A DNA stretch of 51,249 nt from Akkermansiaceae bacterium (GTDB taxonomy: Bacteria; Verrucomicrobiota; Verrucomicrobiia; Verrucomicrobiales; Akkermansiaceae): positions 1-51,249 of the forward strand of contig JAJQGU010000026.1 of assembly GCA_021200315.1 (NCBI GenBank), in the 5' to 3' direction. Under the pieces are notes generated by a model, which had not been told where the DNA came from, made no database searches, and saw only the letters and a list, made by a program, of their open reading frames with translations. The position numbers and the translations under genes are program-made. Shown here piece by piece: positions 39,613 to 47,437 of this stretch; within the stretch, counting starts at the first letter, position 1; every line of letters starts with the position of its first letter.

Positions 39613-40449
39613 ATGTCCCTCAAGTCATTCAAGCCAACCACCCCGTCGAATCGCTACAAGGTGCTTCCCGCGTTCGACGAGATCACGAAGAGCAAGCCGG
39701 AAAAGGCTCTGCTCCGGCCTTTGCGCAAGACGGGCGGCCGCAATAACAACGGCCGCATCACGACCCGCCATATCGGTGGCGGCCACAAGCGCCATTACCG
39801 CATGATCGATTTCCTGCGCGCCAAGCACGATGTGCCCGCCACGGTGCTTGCCGTGGAGTATGATCCGAACCGCACCTGCCGCATCGCTCTCATTCAGTAC
39901 AGTGACGGTGAAAAGTCCTATATTCTCGCCCCGGTGGGCTTGGTTGTGGGGCAGACGGTGGAGAGCGGCTCCAAGGCGGCTCCGAAAGTGGGCAACGCGC
40001 TCCCGTTGAAGAACGTTCCTCTGGGTACGGCCATTCACAATATTGAAATCCGCCCGGGCACAGGCGGCAAGGTGGCTCGCGCCGCCGGCCAGCAGGCGGT
40101 TCTCTCGAACCGCGACGGTTCGTACGCGCTCGTCCGCATGCCCTCCGGCGAGATCCGCAAGTTCGACGTGAATTGCTTCTGCACGATCGGGCAGGTGGGC
40201 AATACGCAGCATATGAACGAATCTTCCGGCAAGGCGGGGCGCACCCGCTGGATGGGCATTCGCCCGACTGTGCGCGGGATGACGATGAATCCGGTCGACC
40301 ACCCGAACGGCGGCGGCGAAGGCAAGTCGAAGTCCGGCGGCGGCCGCCAGCATTTGAAGTCGCCGTGGGGTCATCTCAAAGGTCAGAAGACCCGCCGTCT
40401 GCACAAGCCCAGCGACGCTTTCATCGTCCAGCGCCGTAAAACGAAATAA
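39613..40449 (+). CDS. rplB: 50S ribosomal protein L2
   Basis: Length is 278 aa. [52 protein letters not shown], and the C-terminal [24 protein letters not shown] with the conserved His of NPVDHPHGG-type loops are present. It lies 27 nt after rplW without an SD. Confidence 0.98.
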   Translation: MSLKSFKPTTPSNRYKVLPAFDEITKSKPEKALLRPLRKTGGRNNNGRITTRHIGGGHKRHYRMIDFLRAKHDVPATVLAVEYDPNRTCRIALIQYSDGEKSYILAPVGLVVGQTVESGSKAAPKVGNALPLKNVPLGTAIHNIEIRPGTGGKVARAAGQQAVLSNRDGSYALVRMPSGEIRKFDVNCFCTIGQVGNTQHMNESSGKAGRTRWMGIRPTVRGMTMNPVDHPNGGGEGKSKSGGGRQHLKSPWGHLKGQKTRRLHKPSDAFIVQRRKTK

Positions 40450-40479
40450 TTCATCTTCAATTTCAATCGATAGCAAATT

Positions 40480-40749
40480 ATGGGACGTTCCCTCAAAAAA
40501 GGCCCCTTCGTCAACCAGAAGCTTCTGGCCAAAATCGACGCGCAGAACGAGTCCGGCGACCGCAAGCCCATCAAAACGTGGAGCCGGGCATCGATGATCA
40601 CCCCTGATTTTGTGGGGCTCACTTTCCTCGTGCACTGCGGCAAATCCTTCGCCAGCGTGTATGTGACGGAAAACATGGTCGGCCACAAACTGGGCGAATT
40701 CGCGCCGACGCGCATTTTCAAGGCGCACGGCGGTATCGGCAAGAAATAA
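40480..40749 (+). CDS. rpsS: 30S ribosomal protein S19
   Basis: Length is 89 aa. [45 protein letters not shown] and [19 protein letters not shown] are conserved. Start 30 nt after rplB, leader without SD. The gene normally followed by rplV is here followed by an unrelated exported protein. Confidence 0.97.
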   Translation: MGRSLKKGPFVNQKLLAKIDAQNESGDRKPIKTWSRASMITPDFVGLTFLVHCGKSFASVYVTENMVGHKLGEFAPTRIFKAHGGIGKK

Positions 40750-40775
40750 AAGCTTCAGTGGATAATCGCCTTCCC

Positions 40776-41495
40776 ATGTCCCTTCATCCCGTCAGCTCGG
40801 CCTTCGGCGCGGCGTTCGCCCTTGCGGCGGGCTTCGGCGCACAGGTCTTTGCGCAGACGGGAGGGGCCGTGGCTGATTTGGAGAGCAGAATCGCTTTGCT
40901 GGAACGGCAGAACACCACGCTCAAGGCATCGTATGCCCAAGCCCGGCTCGATGCCGAGCGCGCCGAGGATCGCTTGTCCGAAATCCGCTCGCGCCTCGAG
41001 GCTCTCGGCGGCTCTTCCCTGGGAGACCAAGAAGAGCGGCTGGTCGAGACAATGTCCGAGCTCGACTCGCTCAACGCGGAGCTCGACGCTCTCAAGCAGG
41101 CTTCGATCAGGCTTTCCGGGGTGATTATGGACTATATGCGCCATGCTCTGGCGGAGGACGCCGAGGCTCGCGCCAATGTGGAGGCTTCTCTGCGTGAGCT
41201 CGACGCGGCGCTTGGATTCCGCAATCGCCCCGTGCAGGGGCTCGAGGGCACTCCGGATAACGCCGTCGTGCTGAGCATCGATTCCGAGTCCGGTCTGGTG
41301 GTGCTGAATGCGGGCCGCGAAGCCGGCATGCGGGTGGGTATGCCCGTTCTCATCTCCCGCGGCGATCAGGCGATTGCCGATGCCATTGTGACGGATGTCC
41401 GCAAGGACGTGGCGGGAGTTTTGGTGCGCAAGCGCCTGAATCCGTCCCTCTCTGTGGCGTTGGGCGACCGCGCCTCTCTCAGAACCAATGAATAA
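40776..41495 (+). CDS. Exported coiled-coil protein inside the S10 operon
   Basis: Not a ribosomal protein. From ATG 40776 it is 239 aa; a GTG at 40758, 8 nt after the rpsS stop, would add six residues. The N-terminus (FGAAFALAAGFGAQVFAQ) is a signal peptide. Residues about 28-115 form a heptad-like coiled coil (ADLESRIALLERQNTTLKAS). The C-terminal 75 residues look like a small beta domain with VVLSIDSESGLVVLNAGREAG and MRVGMPVLISRGDQAIADA, resembling the barrel parts of envelope proteins. It is flanked by rpsS and rplV with gaps of 26 and 24 nt, same strand, so it is co-transcribed with them. Function unknown. Confidence 0.8.
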   Translation: MSLHPVSSAFGAAFALAAGFGAQVFAQTGGAVADLESRIALLERQNTTLKASYAQARLDAERAEDRLSEIRSRLEALGGSSLGDQEERLVETMSELDSLNAELDALKQASIRLSGVIMDYMRHALAEDAEARANVEASLRELDAALGFRNRPVQGLEGTPDNAVVLSIDSESGLVVLNAGREAGMRVGMPVLISRGDQAIADAIVTDVRKDVAGVLVRKRLNPSLSVALGDRASLRTNE

Positions 41496-41519
41496 TTCTT
41501 CAACAAAGAACACAATAAC

Positions 41520-41867
41520 ATGGAAGTGAAAGCAGTTTACAAGTACGCCCGCATTTCTGCGAAGAAGATGCGCGGCGTAGCTCGTGCCGTGCAGGGCCTG
41601 AGCGTTTCGCACGCGACGGATATTCTGCGCCATACGCCGAAAAAGGGCGCCTACCTCCTCAACAAGACATTGAAGGCCGCCGTGGCCAATGCGGAAAACA
41701 ACAACGAACTTTCGGCCGAAGAACTCGTGCTCAAGTCCGTGACGGTCGACGAAGGCCCCACGCAGCGCCGCACGATGCCGCGGGCGCGCGGTTCCGCCAA
41801 CATGATCCGCAAGCGCACCTCGCACATCACCGTGATCCTCGCCTCGGAAGAAAAAGCCAAGGACTGA
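41520..41867 (+). CDS. rplV: 50S ribosomal protein L22
   Basis: Length is 115 aa. [25 protein letters not shown] at the start and the tunnel hairpin region [25 protein letters not shown] near the end are conserved. Leader CAACAAAGAACACAATAAC without SD. The gene sits 24 nt after the coiled-coil gene, showing that the operon resumes. Confidence 0.97.
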   Translation: MEVKAVYKYARISAKKMRGVARAVQGLSVSHATDILRHTPKKGAYLLNKTLKAAVANAENNNELSAEELVLKSVTVDEGPTQRRTMPRARGSANMIRKRTSHITVILASEEKAKD

Positions 41868-41899
41868 CCGGCGTCTCACACTCTCAAAAATCTAGCAAT

Positions 41900-42607
41900 A
41901 TGGGTCAAAAAGTAAATCCAATCGGCTTCCGTCTCGCGCTCAACAAGGATTGGCGTTCCAAGTGGTATGCCACCGGCAGGGACTATTCCGCCAAGCTCCA
42001 CGAGGACTTGAAGATACGCAAGTATATCAAGGAGAGCCTCAAATCGGCAGCTGTCTCCAATGTCACGATTGAACGGGCATGGAACAGCGTGCGTGTCACG
42101 GTTCACACCGCTCGCCCGGGATTGGTGATCGGCCGCAAGGGCGAGCTCATCGAGAAGATGACGGAGGATCTCAAAAAAATCTGCGGAGCCAATGCTCAGG
42201 TGAAGATCGACATCGTCGAGATCCGCCATCCCGAGCTCGACGCACAGCTCATCGCCGAGAATGTGGCTACACAGCTCGAGCGGCGCGTGGCCTTTCGCCG
42301 CGCCATGAAGCGTTCCGTCCAAGTGGCGATGGATTTCGGCGCCGACGGCATTCGTATTCGCTGCGCCGGGCGCTTGGGCGGTGCTGACATCGCCCGCGCC
42401 GAATGGTATCGCGAAGGCAAGGTGCCGCTCCAGACGCTGCGTGTGCCGATCGATTACGGCTTTGCCGAAGCCCGCACGCTCTATGGCGTGGTCGGCGTCA
42501 AGTGCTGGGTCAACAAGAAGCCCGAGAGCGACGCAGCCCCTTCCGGCCGCGGCTCCCGCGGTTCCCGCGGCCCGCGGCGTGAGCGCGAACCTCGCCGCGA
42601 CGCCTGA
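41900..42607 (+). CDS. rpsC: 30S ribosomal protein S3
   Basis: Length is 235 aa. [24 protein letters not shown], the KH-domain motif [12 protein letters not shown], and [23 protein letters not shown] with [24 protein letters not shown] are conserved. It ends in an Arg/Gly/Ser-rich tail (about 20 residues), common but variable in S3. No SD. Confidence 0.97.
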   Translation: MGQKVNPIGFRLALNKDWRSKWYATGRDYSAKLHEDLKIRKYIKESLKSAAVSNVTIERAWNSVRVTVHTARPGLVIGRKGELIEKMTEDLKKICGANAQVKIDIVEIRHPELDAQLIAENVATQLERRVAFRRAMKRSVQVAMDFGADGIRIRCAGRLGGADIARAEWYREGKVPLQTLRVPIDYGFAEARTLYGVVGVKCWVNKKPESDAAPSGRGSRGSRGPRREREPRRDA

Positions 42608-42641
42608 TTTTATCAACCTTTAAATACAGGAGAACAAGAAT

Positions 42642-43070
42642 ATGCCTTTAATGCCCAAACGCGTCAAGCATCGCAAAATGCACCGCGGCAATCGTTCCGG
42701 CAATGCCACAAGCGGCGATTATGTCGCTTTCGGTGAATTCGGCCTGCAGGCTCTCGGCCGCGGCTGGATCACCAATAACCAGATCGAGGCCTGCCGTGTC
42801 GCGATCAACCGCCATCTTCGCCGCAAGGGGAATGTCTTCATCCGCATCTTCCCGCAGAAATCTTTCACCAAGCGTCCGCCGGACACCCGTATGGGCAAGG
42901 GCAAGGGCGCGGTGGAAGGCTGGGTGGCCGTCGTGCGCCCCGGCAACGTGCTTTTCGAAGTCGGCGGCGTGACCGAGTCCCAGGCGCGCGAAGCTCTTCG
43001 CTTGGCTTCGAACAAACTGGCCGTCCATACCCGTTTCGTCTATCGCCAAGGCGTCGTCGCCTCGGCCTAA
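42642..43070 (+). CDS. rplP: 50S ribosomal protein L16
   Basis: Length is 142 aa. [87 protein letters not shown] are conserved. This is one of the few genes of the operon with a clear SD (CAGGAG, 9 nt spacing). Confidence 0.97.
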   Translation: MPLMPKRVKHRKMHRGNRSGNATSGDYVAFGEFGLQALGRGWITNNQIEACRVAINRHLRRKGNVFIRIFPQKSFTKRPPDTRMGKGKGAVEGWVAVVRPGNVLFEVGGVTESQAREALRLASNKLAVHTRFVYRQGVVASA

Positions 43071-43090
43071 TTTGAAAGAACCATACGATT

Positions 43091-43291
43091 ATGCCTCAGA
43101 AAAAAGCAAAGGACTTCCGCGGCATGCCCGCCAAGGAGCTCGCCGCTCATATCCGCAGCCTGCGCGAGGAGTACTTCAATCTCCGCATTCAGCAGGCCAC
43201 GGGTCAGCTCGAGAACAATCAGCGCATCAGGATCGTCCGCAAGGAATTGGCCTGCGCCTTGACGGTGCAGGGCGAGACTGTCGCAGAATAA
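43091..43291 (+). CDS. rpmC: 50S ribosomal protein L29
   Basis: Length is 66 aa. KDFRGMPAKELAAHIRSLREEYFNLRIQQATGQLENNQRIRIVRKELA is the family pattern (two helices and the LR-x-QxATGQLENxxRIRxVR core). It lies 20 nt after rplP, with no SD. Confidence 0.95.
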   Translation: MPQKKAKDFRGMPAKELAAHIRSLREEYFNLRIQQATGQLENNQRIRIVRKELACALTVQGETVAE

Positions 43292-43315
43292 CCCCTCATC
43301 CCCGTACGCATTCCC

Positions 43316-43588
43316 ATGAGTGAAAAAAACACCTCTGAAAAACCGAAGGGACTTCGCAAGACCCGCGTGGGCTTCGTGACTTCCGCCAAGATGGAAAAGA
43401 CCATTGTCGTGGAATACGTGGCTCGCGTTCCTCATCCGAAGTTCAAGAAGATTATCAAGAAGAGCAAGAAGTTCTACGCTCACGACGAAAACGGCGTCGC
43501 CAAGCTGGGCGACAAGGTTCGCATCGTGGAAACCCGCCCGCTTTCCCGCCTCAAGCGCTGGGAGCTGGTGGAAGTGCTCGAACATTAA
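43316..43588 (+). CDS. rpsQ: 30S ribosomal protein S17
   Basis: Length is 90 aa. [45 protein letters not shown] and [25 protein letters not shown] are the OB-fold family pattern. It lies 24 nt after rpmC; the leader CCGTACGCATTCCC has no SD. Confidence 0.96.
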   Translation: MSEKNTSEKPKGLRKTRVGFVTSAKMEKTIVVEYVARVPHPKFKKIIKKSKKFYAHDENGVAKLGDKVRIVETRPLSRLKRWELVEVLEH

Positions 43589-43611
43589 ATCATAGAAAGG
43601 ATCTCTCTGTC

Positions 43612-43977
43612 ATGTTGCAAATGGAATCTCTCGTAAACGTGGCCGACAATACCGGCGCCCGCACGGCCAAGATCATCGGCATTATCGGCAAGGCCACCCG
43701 TCAGGCTCATATCGGCGATGTGGTCACCTGCCACGTCCGCGAATCCATCCCCACCGCCGCCGTCAAGAAGGGCGAAGTGGTCAAGGCCGTCGTCGTGCGC
43801 ACCGCCGCTCCCATCCGCCGCGATGACGGTTCCGTGCTCCGGTTCGACAGCAATGCCGTGGTGGTGATCGACAAAGACAACAATCCGCGCGGCACGCGCA
43901 TTTTCGGCCCGGTGGCCCGCGAGCTGCGCGAAAAGGGTTTCATGAAGATCATCTCCCTCGCTCCCGAGGTGCTTTGA
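43612..43977 (+). CDS. rplN: 50S ribosomal protein L14
   Basis: Length is 121 aa. [105 protein letters not shown] are conserved. AAAGGAT serves as SD. It is the last gene of the cluster here: the usual rplX-rplE continuation is missing and a hairpin follows within 36 nt. Confidence 0.97.
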   Translation: MLQMESLVNVADNTGARTAKIIGIIGKATRQAHIGDVVTCHVRESIPTAAVKKGEVVKAVVVRTAAPIRRDDGSVLRFDSNAVVVIDKDNNPRGTRIFGPVARELREKGFMKIISLAPEVL

Positions 43978-44012
43978 CTGAACCCGTTTTTTGTTGAAAG
44001 AACTGCTTTTCC

Positions 44013-44046
44013 GCAGGGAGCCGCTCCGCCGGGGGCGGCTCTCTGC
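44013..44046 (+). terminator. Hairpin terminator after rplN
   Basis: GCAGGGAGCCGC (44013-44024) pairs with GCGGCTCTCTGC (44035-44046), a 12-bp stem with one G-T wobble and a 10-nt loop. Only a weak T-rich stretch follows, but its strength and position mark the end of the ribosomal operon. Confidence 0.65.
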
Positions 44047-44052
44047 GCGTGT

Positions 44053-44319
44053 TTGGGCGCTTCGCATATAATGTGGTGCGCTGGCTCAGCCCGTCAGGGG
44101 GGCTCCTCTTTCAAGGCGTCAAAGAGTGTATATGCCGTGTTCGCCCGGCGCTGTGCAGATGCCGGCGGATTTGCCGGCCGGCCGTTTGATGAGAAGACCA
44201 CGGCAGAGCTCATCTTTCCGCTCCTGGGTTCGCTGCTGGTGAGCACCTGGTTCCCGAAGCATGAAGTAACCGACTTTATTAGGGAGATCAGCAATGCCCA
44301 CAGGCAGGGGCTATTCTAG
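44053..44319 (+). CDS. Possible small or remnant reading frame
   Basis: An open frame of 88 codons from a TTG. From about residue 24 it reads like a protein ([26 protein letters not shown], then [20 protein letters not shown], then [18 protein letters not shown]), while the first part does not. No SD and only a weak promoter (CATATAAT at 44065-44072, inside the frame). It may be the end of a decayed gene. No family recognised. 44320-44421, after it, holds nothing I can name. Confidence 0.25.
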   Translation: MGASHIMWCAGSARQGGSSFKASKSVYAVFARRCADAGGFAGRPFDEKTTAELIFPLLGSLLVSTWFPKHEVTDFIREISNAHRQGLF

Positions 44320-44421
44320 AGAATTCTCCGCTTTTAGATACCGGACAATTTTCCATTGCCGATGCCGGTGCGGTCAATCCGCCCAAACGTTCTTTTCCCT
44401 GCCATCGAAACGGGCATCGGA

Positions 44422-45954
44422 CTATCCCGCGAAGGTGTCTGCGCAGGGGCATTCGGCCTGCACCCACCGTGCCTTGCCGGATTCGGCGATGTGAACGAGG
44501 CAGTGGTAGGTCTCTTCTTCGTCGGCGTGCAGGCGTGCGGCGATTTCCGCGGCCGTGGCGGGAACCCGGCCGAGAGCCGCTTCCGCCTCGCCCAGGAGCT
44601 TTAGAAAGTCGCCGGCGGCTTTCTTGCCTGCCTCTACGCCCGGCTGGTGATAGGCGTTGATGTGCACGAGCGACGCATAGAACGACACCGCACGCTCGAA
44701 CAGGGCGATGAGCATGCCGAGGCGGGGCGCGTCCACGGTGGGAATGGAGATCGTGATCGATTCGCGGCCGGATTCGGCAAGGGCGCGGCGCGTGCCGCGC
44801 AGGAAGCCCTGCAGGTAGTCTCCGGCGGTGAATGCGCCGTCCACGGGCACCGTGTCGGCGTCAGCGCGGCGCACCTCGATGAACGTCACGAAGAAATTGT
44901 GAATGCCGTCGCGCAGCTGCTGCACGTAGGCATGCTGGTCGGTGGAGCCCTTGTTGCCGTACACAGAAAGACCCTGGTGCACGATTTTGCCGTCCAGATC
45001 TTCCTTCTTGCCGAGCGATTCCATGATGAGCTGCTGGAGGTATTTGGAGAACAGGACGAGCGAATCCTTGTAGGGCAGTACCACCATGTCCTTTTTGCCG
45101 CGGCCGTCGCCCGCCCGGTACCAGGCCAGAGCCAGCTTCAGCGCGGCGTTGCTGGCCACGTCGGCGGAGCGCGTCTTTTCATCCATCGCGGCCGCTCCGG
45201 CGAGCAGGCCGTCGATGTCCGCGCCCTGCAGGGCGGCGGGCAGCAGACCCACGACCGAGGTCTCCGAGGTGCGGCCGCCCACCCAGTCCTCCATCGGGAA
45301 ACGCCTGAGCCACCCTTCGGCCTCGGCGGCCTTGTCGAGCTTCGAGGCCGCGCCCGTCACCGCGACAGCCCGGGGGGCGAAATCCACGCCGTGATCGGCG
45401 AAGTACCGCCGGGCGCGTACCATGCCGTTGCGGGTTTCGGGGGTGCCGCCGGATTTGGAGATCACCACCACCATCGTTTCCTGCAGAGGAAGGGCGGAGA
45501 GAACGCGCAGCATGCCGTCCGGATCGGTGTTGTCGAGAAACGAGAGCCGCAGGCCGGGGGAGGGGAGGGCGTCGGCCGCCAGTTCGGGGCCGAGAGCGGA
45601 GCCGCCTATGCCGATCACGAGCGCGTTGGTGAAGCGGGCTCCTTCAGGCGTCGCGATTTTTCCCGCGAGCACGGCTTCGGCAAAGGTCTTGACGGCGGCA
45701 ATGGATGAGTCGATCTTCCCGCGGAGCTCTGCGGTGGGGGCGAGCGCCGAGTTGCGCAGCCAATAGTGACCCACCATGCGCCCTTCGTCCGGATTGGAGA
45801 CGGCGCCCCCCTCCAAGGCGCGGATATCCGCGAGGGCGCGGTCGGTCAAAGGTTTCATCTTTTCAAGAAATTCTCCGGTGATAGGCAGTTTGGAAAAATC
45901 GAGAGAAACCCCCAGGTCGGGGTAGCGGACGAGCTGTTGCGCATACAGTTTCAT
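44422..45954 (-). CDS. pgi: Glucose-6-phosphate isomerase
   Basis: Interconverts glucose 6-phosphate and fructose 6-phosphate. Marks: ALVIGIGGSALGPELAADAL near residue 108, VVVISKSGGTPETRNGM, DWVGGRTSETSVVGLLPAAL, YKDSLVLFSKYLQQLIMESLGKK and HNFFVTFIEV, with INAYHQPGVEAGKKAA near the end. Length is 510 aa from ATG 45954. The ATG lies 7 nt after the promoter -10, so the mRNA is leaderless. It is monocistronic between divergent and convergent neighbours. Confidence 0.95.
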   Translation of the reverse strand: MKLYAQQLVRYPDLGVSLDFSKLPITGEFLEKMKPLTDRALADIRALEGGAVSNPDEGRMVGHYWLRNSALAPTAELRGKIDSSIAAVKTFAEAVLAGKIATPEGARFTNALVIGIGGSALGPELAADALPSPGLRLSFLDNTDPDGMLRVLSALPLQETMVVVISKSGGTPETRNGMVRARRYFADHGVDFAPRAVAVTGAASKLDKAAEAEGWLRRFPMEDWVGGRTSETSVVGLLPAALQGADIDGLLAGAAAMDEKTRSADVASNAALKLALAWYRAGDGRGKKDMVVLPYKDSLVLFSKYLQQLIMESLGKKEDLDGKIVHQGLSVYGNKGSTDQHAYVQQLRDGIHNFFVTFIEVRRADADTVPVDGAFTAGDYLQGFLRGTRRALAESGRESITISIPTVDAPRLGMLIALFERAVSFYASLVHINAYHQPGVEAGKKAAGDFLKLLGEAEAALGRVPATAAEIAARLHADEEETYHCLVHIAESGKARWVQAECPCADTFAG

Positions 45955-45961
45955 GACCTGT

Positions 45962-45990
45962 ATTTTACTCGGAGCGCGCCGGCAGGGCAA
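45962..45990 (-). promoter_or_regulatory. Promoter of pgi, leaderless
   Basis: Minus strand: TTGCCC (45985-45990), 17 bp, TAAAAT (45962-45967), then 7 nt to the ATG. Confidence 0.65.
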
Positions 45991-46116
45991 GCGGGAATTT
46001 CGGAGCCTCCGCCTCAATTTCCGGTTCGCTTCCGCCAGTCCCGCCGCGATGGCGGAATGGACGGCTGGTTCGTCGGTTGTGACGGCTTCGCTGACGCTTC
46101 CACGGGGATGCCGGCG

Positions 46117-46674
46117 TCATTCGGAGAGGCACATGGCCTTTTTCATCTCTTGGATTTTCGAACCGGGTACGCCGACGTGCCCGGCGAGGGCGAAGGCAAA
46201 GGCGAAGGCGGCGCAGGGCCCGCGTCCCGTGACGATGTTGCCGTCCCGCACTACGGCGTCGGAGGTGATTTCCAGCGGGTCGGTCAGCTCGCCGGTCACG
46301 GAGGGATCCGGATAGGCGGTGACGCGGCGCCCCTTGAGCACGCCCGCGGCCTGCAGGACGATCGGCGCCGCACAGATGGCCGCCACGAGCTTGCCGGCGG
46401 CGTTCATGTCGCGCACGAGCCGCCGCACGGCGGGCGTGTCCCGGAGTGTCCATGAGGCGGGGCCGCCGGGCAGAATCACGCCCGAGTAAAGCGCGGCGTC
46501 CACGTCCACCAGCAGCATGTCGGCCTGCATGACGAGTCCGTGAAAGCCTTCCGCCAGACGCGCCTCCACGCCCGCCGTGACGACGGGCACGTCGAGGCGC
46601 CGCAAGATGTCCACGGTCGCGGAGAATTCGATTTCTTCAAAACCTTTGGCCAAGGGGATGATAATGGGATCCAT
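46117..46674 (-). CDS. DJ-1/PfpI family protein
   Basis: Length is 185 aa. IIIPLAKGFEEIEFSATVDILRRLDVPVVTAG, VDAALYSGVILPGGPASWTLRDT and the nucleophile-elbow Cys in KLVAAICAAPIVLQAAGVLKGRRVTAYP are those of the DJ-1/YajL/ThiJ family; the conserved Glu near residue 14 (GFEEIE) is present. Family members act in protein or glyoxal detoxification and oxidative stress; the specific activity cannot be read from the sequence. The start lies 6 nt after a promoter -10. Confidence 0.9.
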   Translation of the reverse strand: MDPIIIPLAKGFEEIEFSATVDILRRLDVPVVTAGVEARLAEGFHGLVMQADMLLVDVDAALYSGVILPGGPASWTLRDTPAVRRLVRDMNAAGKLVAAICAAPIVLQAAGVLKGRRVTAYPDPSVTGELTDPLEITSDAVVRDGNIVTGRGPCAAFAFAFALAGHVGVPGSKIQEMKKAMCLSE

Positions 46675-46680
46675 GCCATG

Positions 46681-46709
46681 ATTTCACACCCGCTGTGCCG
46701 GGATGTCGA
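46681..46709 (-). promoter_or_regulatory. Promoter of the DJ-1 family gene, leaderless
   Basis: Minus strand: TCGACA (46704-46709), 17 bp, TGAAAT (46681-46686), then 6 nt to the ATG at 46674. Confidence 0.5.
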
Positions 46710-46730
46710 GCAAAAAGCGCCGCCGGCGGC

Positions 46731-47417
46731 CTATTTGACCCATCTGCCGCCGCCGCGCGGGAGAAGTCCCTCGGAGACGGGGGCGTAGTAGGTGGATTTC
46801 ATATTGCCCCAGAGTGGAACGCCCACGATGCGCTTCCACCAGCCCGTCATGCTCATGCCGGTGAAGCAGCCGTAGCTCCGGCAGTCGCTCGTGGGGCGGA
46901 AGATGGCGGGGTTGATGGTCTCCAAGTCGGTCTCATGAATGTATTGAGTGGAGACGGCGAGAATTTCGGAGCTGTATTCGAGCATGAAGGCATGGGGGTT
47001 TGAATGTCCGAAGTAGTAGAAGGAACTTACGTAGTCTCCCTTGCCGCGCGGAGCGGCGTTGAGGGCGCGGATGGCCTCCTCCTTGGTGCGGACCCAGACG
47101 AGTCTGGCCTTGTATTTGCGGGCGAGGTCGGCGATCCAGGTGACGTAGGGCTTGCCGTCTTCGCGCCCGCGCAGTTGGTAGGAAGGGCGGTAGACGATCC
47201 AGGTAATGGCGGCGTCCGGCCGTTGGCGGCGGATGTGGGTCATGCGGATGGTCGAGGCGCGGACGAAGTTGGCCCACCAGTTGTCATGAGCCAGTTGTTT
47301 GCCGCGGTATTGCTCCCACGAGCGCAGGGCGCACCCGCCGGTGAGGATGACGTCCACCGCCGGGGCCGGGGCGGGGAGGGCGAACAGAAAGAGGATGGAG
47401 AGAAGGCGGTTCTTCAT
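46731..47417 (-). CDS. Secreted protein with conserved-looking His and Cys motifs, unknown function
   Basis: Length is 228 aa with a cleavable signal (MKNRLLSILFLFALPAPAPA). The mature part starts VDVILTGGCALRSWEQYRGKQLAHDNWWANFVRA and has FYYFGHSNPHAFMLEYSSEI near residue 140 and SDCRSYGCFTGMSMTGWWKR near 185. A hydrophobic run before a His, and a second block ending in Cys, recalls clan CD cysteine peptidases; this is a weak analogy only. I believe related proteins occur in other Verrucomicrobiota, but cannot name a family. It begins 20 nt after the RseP-like stop, so it probably shares its transcript. Confidence 0.7.
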   Translation of the reverse strand: MKNRLLSILFLFALPAPAPAVDVILTGGCALRSWEQYRGKQLAHDNWWANFVRASTIRMTHIRRQRPDAAITWIVYRPSYQLRGREDGKPYVTWIADLARKYKARLVWVRTKEEAIRALNAAPRGKGDYVSSFYYFGHSNPHAFMLEYSSEILAVSTQYIHETDLETINPAIFRPTSDCRSYGCFTGMSMTGWWKRIVGVPLWGNMKSTYYAPVSEGLLPRGGGRWVK

Positions 47418-47437
47418 GAGGTTTACGAGCGGGCTGT

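Noticed and set aside
44047..44421. tmRNA or other structured RNA after rplN
   Set aside because: No tag-peptide frame, no tRNA-like end pairing and no known RNA core sequence could be found.
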